Of a DNA stretch of 39,682 bases, positions 39,582 to 39,682 are shown one piece after another. The DNA is taken from the NCBI GenBank assembly GCA_035575035.1, contig DATLYH010000252.1, positions 1 through 39,682 on the forward strand, given 5' to 3'. A program made the translations under genes and the position numbers. Source of the stretch: DATLYH01 sp035575035 (GTDB lineage Bacteria; Planctomycetota; Planctomycetia; Gemmatales; Gemmataceae). A model generated the notes under the pieces. It was not told the origin of the DNA. It saw only the letters and a program-made list of their open reading frames with translations, and ran no database searches. Every line of letters begins with the position of its first letter. Within the stretch, counting starts at the first letter, position 1.

Positions 39582-39682
39582 GGCGCGCGGCCGGCGTCAG
39601 CCGGCCGGTGCTGGCGCGCGGCCGGCGTCAGCCGGCCGGTGAGGCGCGCGGCCGGTGCAGAACTACCGGCCGGCTGACGCCG
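39582..39682. repeat. Tandem GC-rich palindromic repeats at the window end
   Basis: The unit GGCGCGCGGCCGGCGTCAGC followed by CGGCCGGTG is repeated about two and a half times, followed by an inverted copy of the CCGGCCGGCTGACGCCG word. It resembles the palindrome family at 14.6, 26.9 and 34.9 kb in the CGGCCGG core and the GTCAGCC/GTCAACC arm. The array is cut by the window edge. Confidence 0.85.

Noticed and set aside
1..39682. tRNA or rRNA genes
   Set aside because: No cloverleaf with a terminal CCA context or rRNA-like stretch was recognised on either strand.

Overview
The window (about 39.7 kb, GC-rich) almost certainly comes from a planctomycete, most likely a Gemmata-like lineage. The evidence is a DUF1559 pseudopilin, a Tat-exported DUF1501 protein, a cysteine-rich protein with PYTV repeats, a MoxR/DUF58/DUF4350/DUF4129 operon, and intergenic palindromes and heptanucleotide repeats. 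No species can be named from sequence alone.

Region 1 (1-6.8 kb) differs from the rest. Seven small or unrelated genes all lie on the minus strand, mostly of unknown function. Nearly every gene or gene group starts 17-71 nt after a minus-strand GTTCGGC box and ends next to a complementary-type box. The boxes are the ends of imperfect inverted repeats of about 80-100 bp with bulges. This is the architecture of integron cassettes separated by attC sites, with no integrase in view (a CALIN-type array). Cargo includes a DNA2/NAM7-type helicase with zinc fingers, a zinc-ribbon plus RNA polymerase alpha-CTD-like protein, a three-gene cassette and a secreted protein. One attC carries a 261 bp hairpin-rich element in its loop.

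Region 2 (6.9-9.2 kb) is a groES-groEL operon on the minus strand with a clear intrinsic terminator. Its intergenic spacer holds heptanucleotide repeats in inverted orientation. Region 3 (9.4-12.7 kb, plus strand) holds larE with a small partner gene, a decayed DUF1501 relic, a DUF1559 pseudopilin and a small lipoprotein. Region 4 (12.8-15.6 kb, minus strand) is a sulfate assimilation unit: cysH (APS-reductase type), an Rrf2 regulator and sat, with a candidate promoter/operator upstream. Region 5 (15.7-18.6 kb) has a YdjY-domain membrane protein and the YTV cysteine-rich wall protein with its terminator. Region 6 (19-22.8 kb, plus strand) encodes a VanZ-like protein overlapping a GT2-ArnT-type fusion glycosyltransferase, then an exported unknown protein. 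Region 7 (22.9-31.7 kb) contains mutY, an FHA protein, an orphan solute-binding lipoprotein, a DUF1501 protein, a zinc-ribbon membrane protein, trpE and a second zinc-ribbon protein. Region 8 (31.6-38.8 kb, minus strand) is the DUF4129-DUF4350-MoxR-DUF58 operon with two more membrane genes.

The right end (39.05-39.57 kb) carries an AhpD/carboxymuconolactone decarboxylase-like gene. An in-frame TGA stands exactly where the second redox cysteine of the E-x11-CxxC-xxx-H motif belongs, and the frame continues for the full domain. This is best read as a CxxU selenoprotein. It and the atypical cassette array are the two strongest discoveries here.
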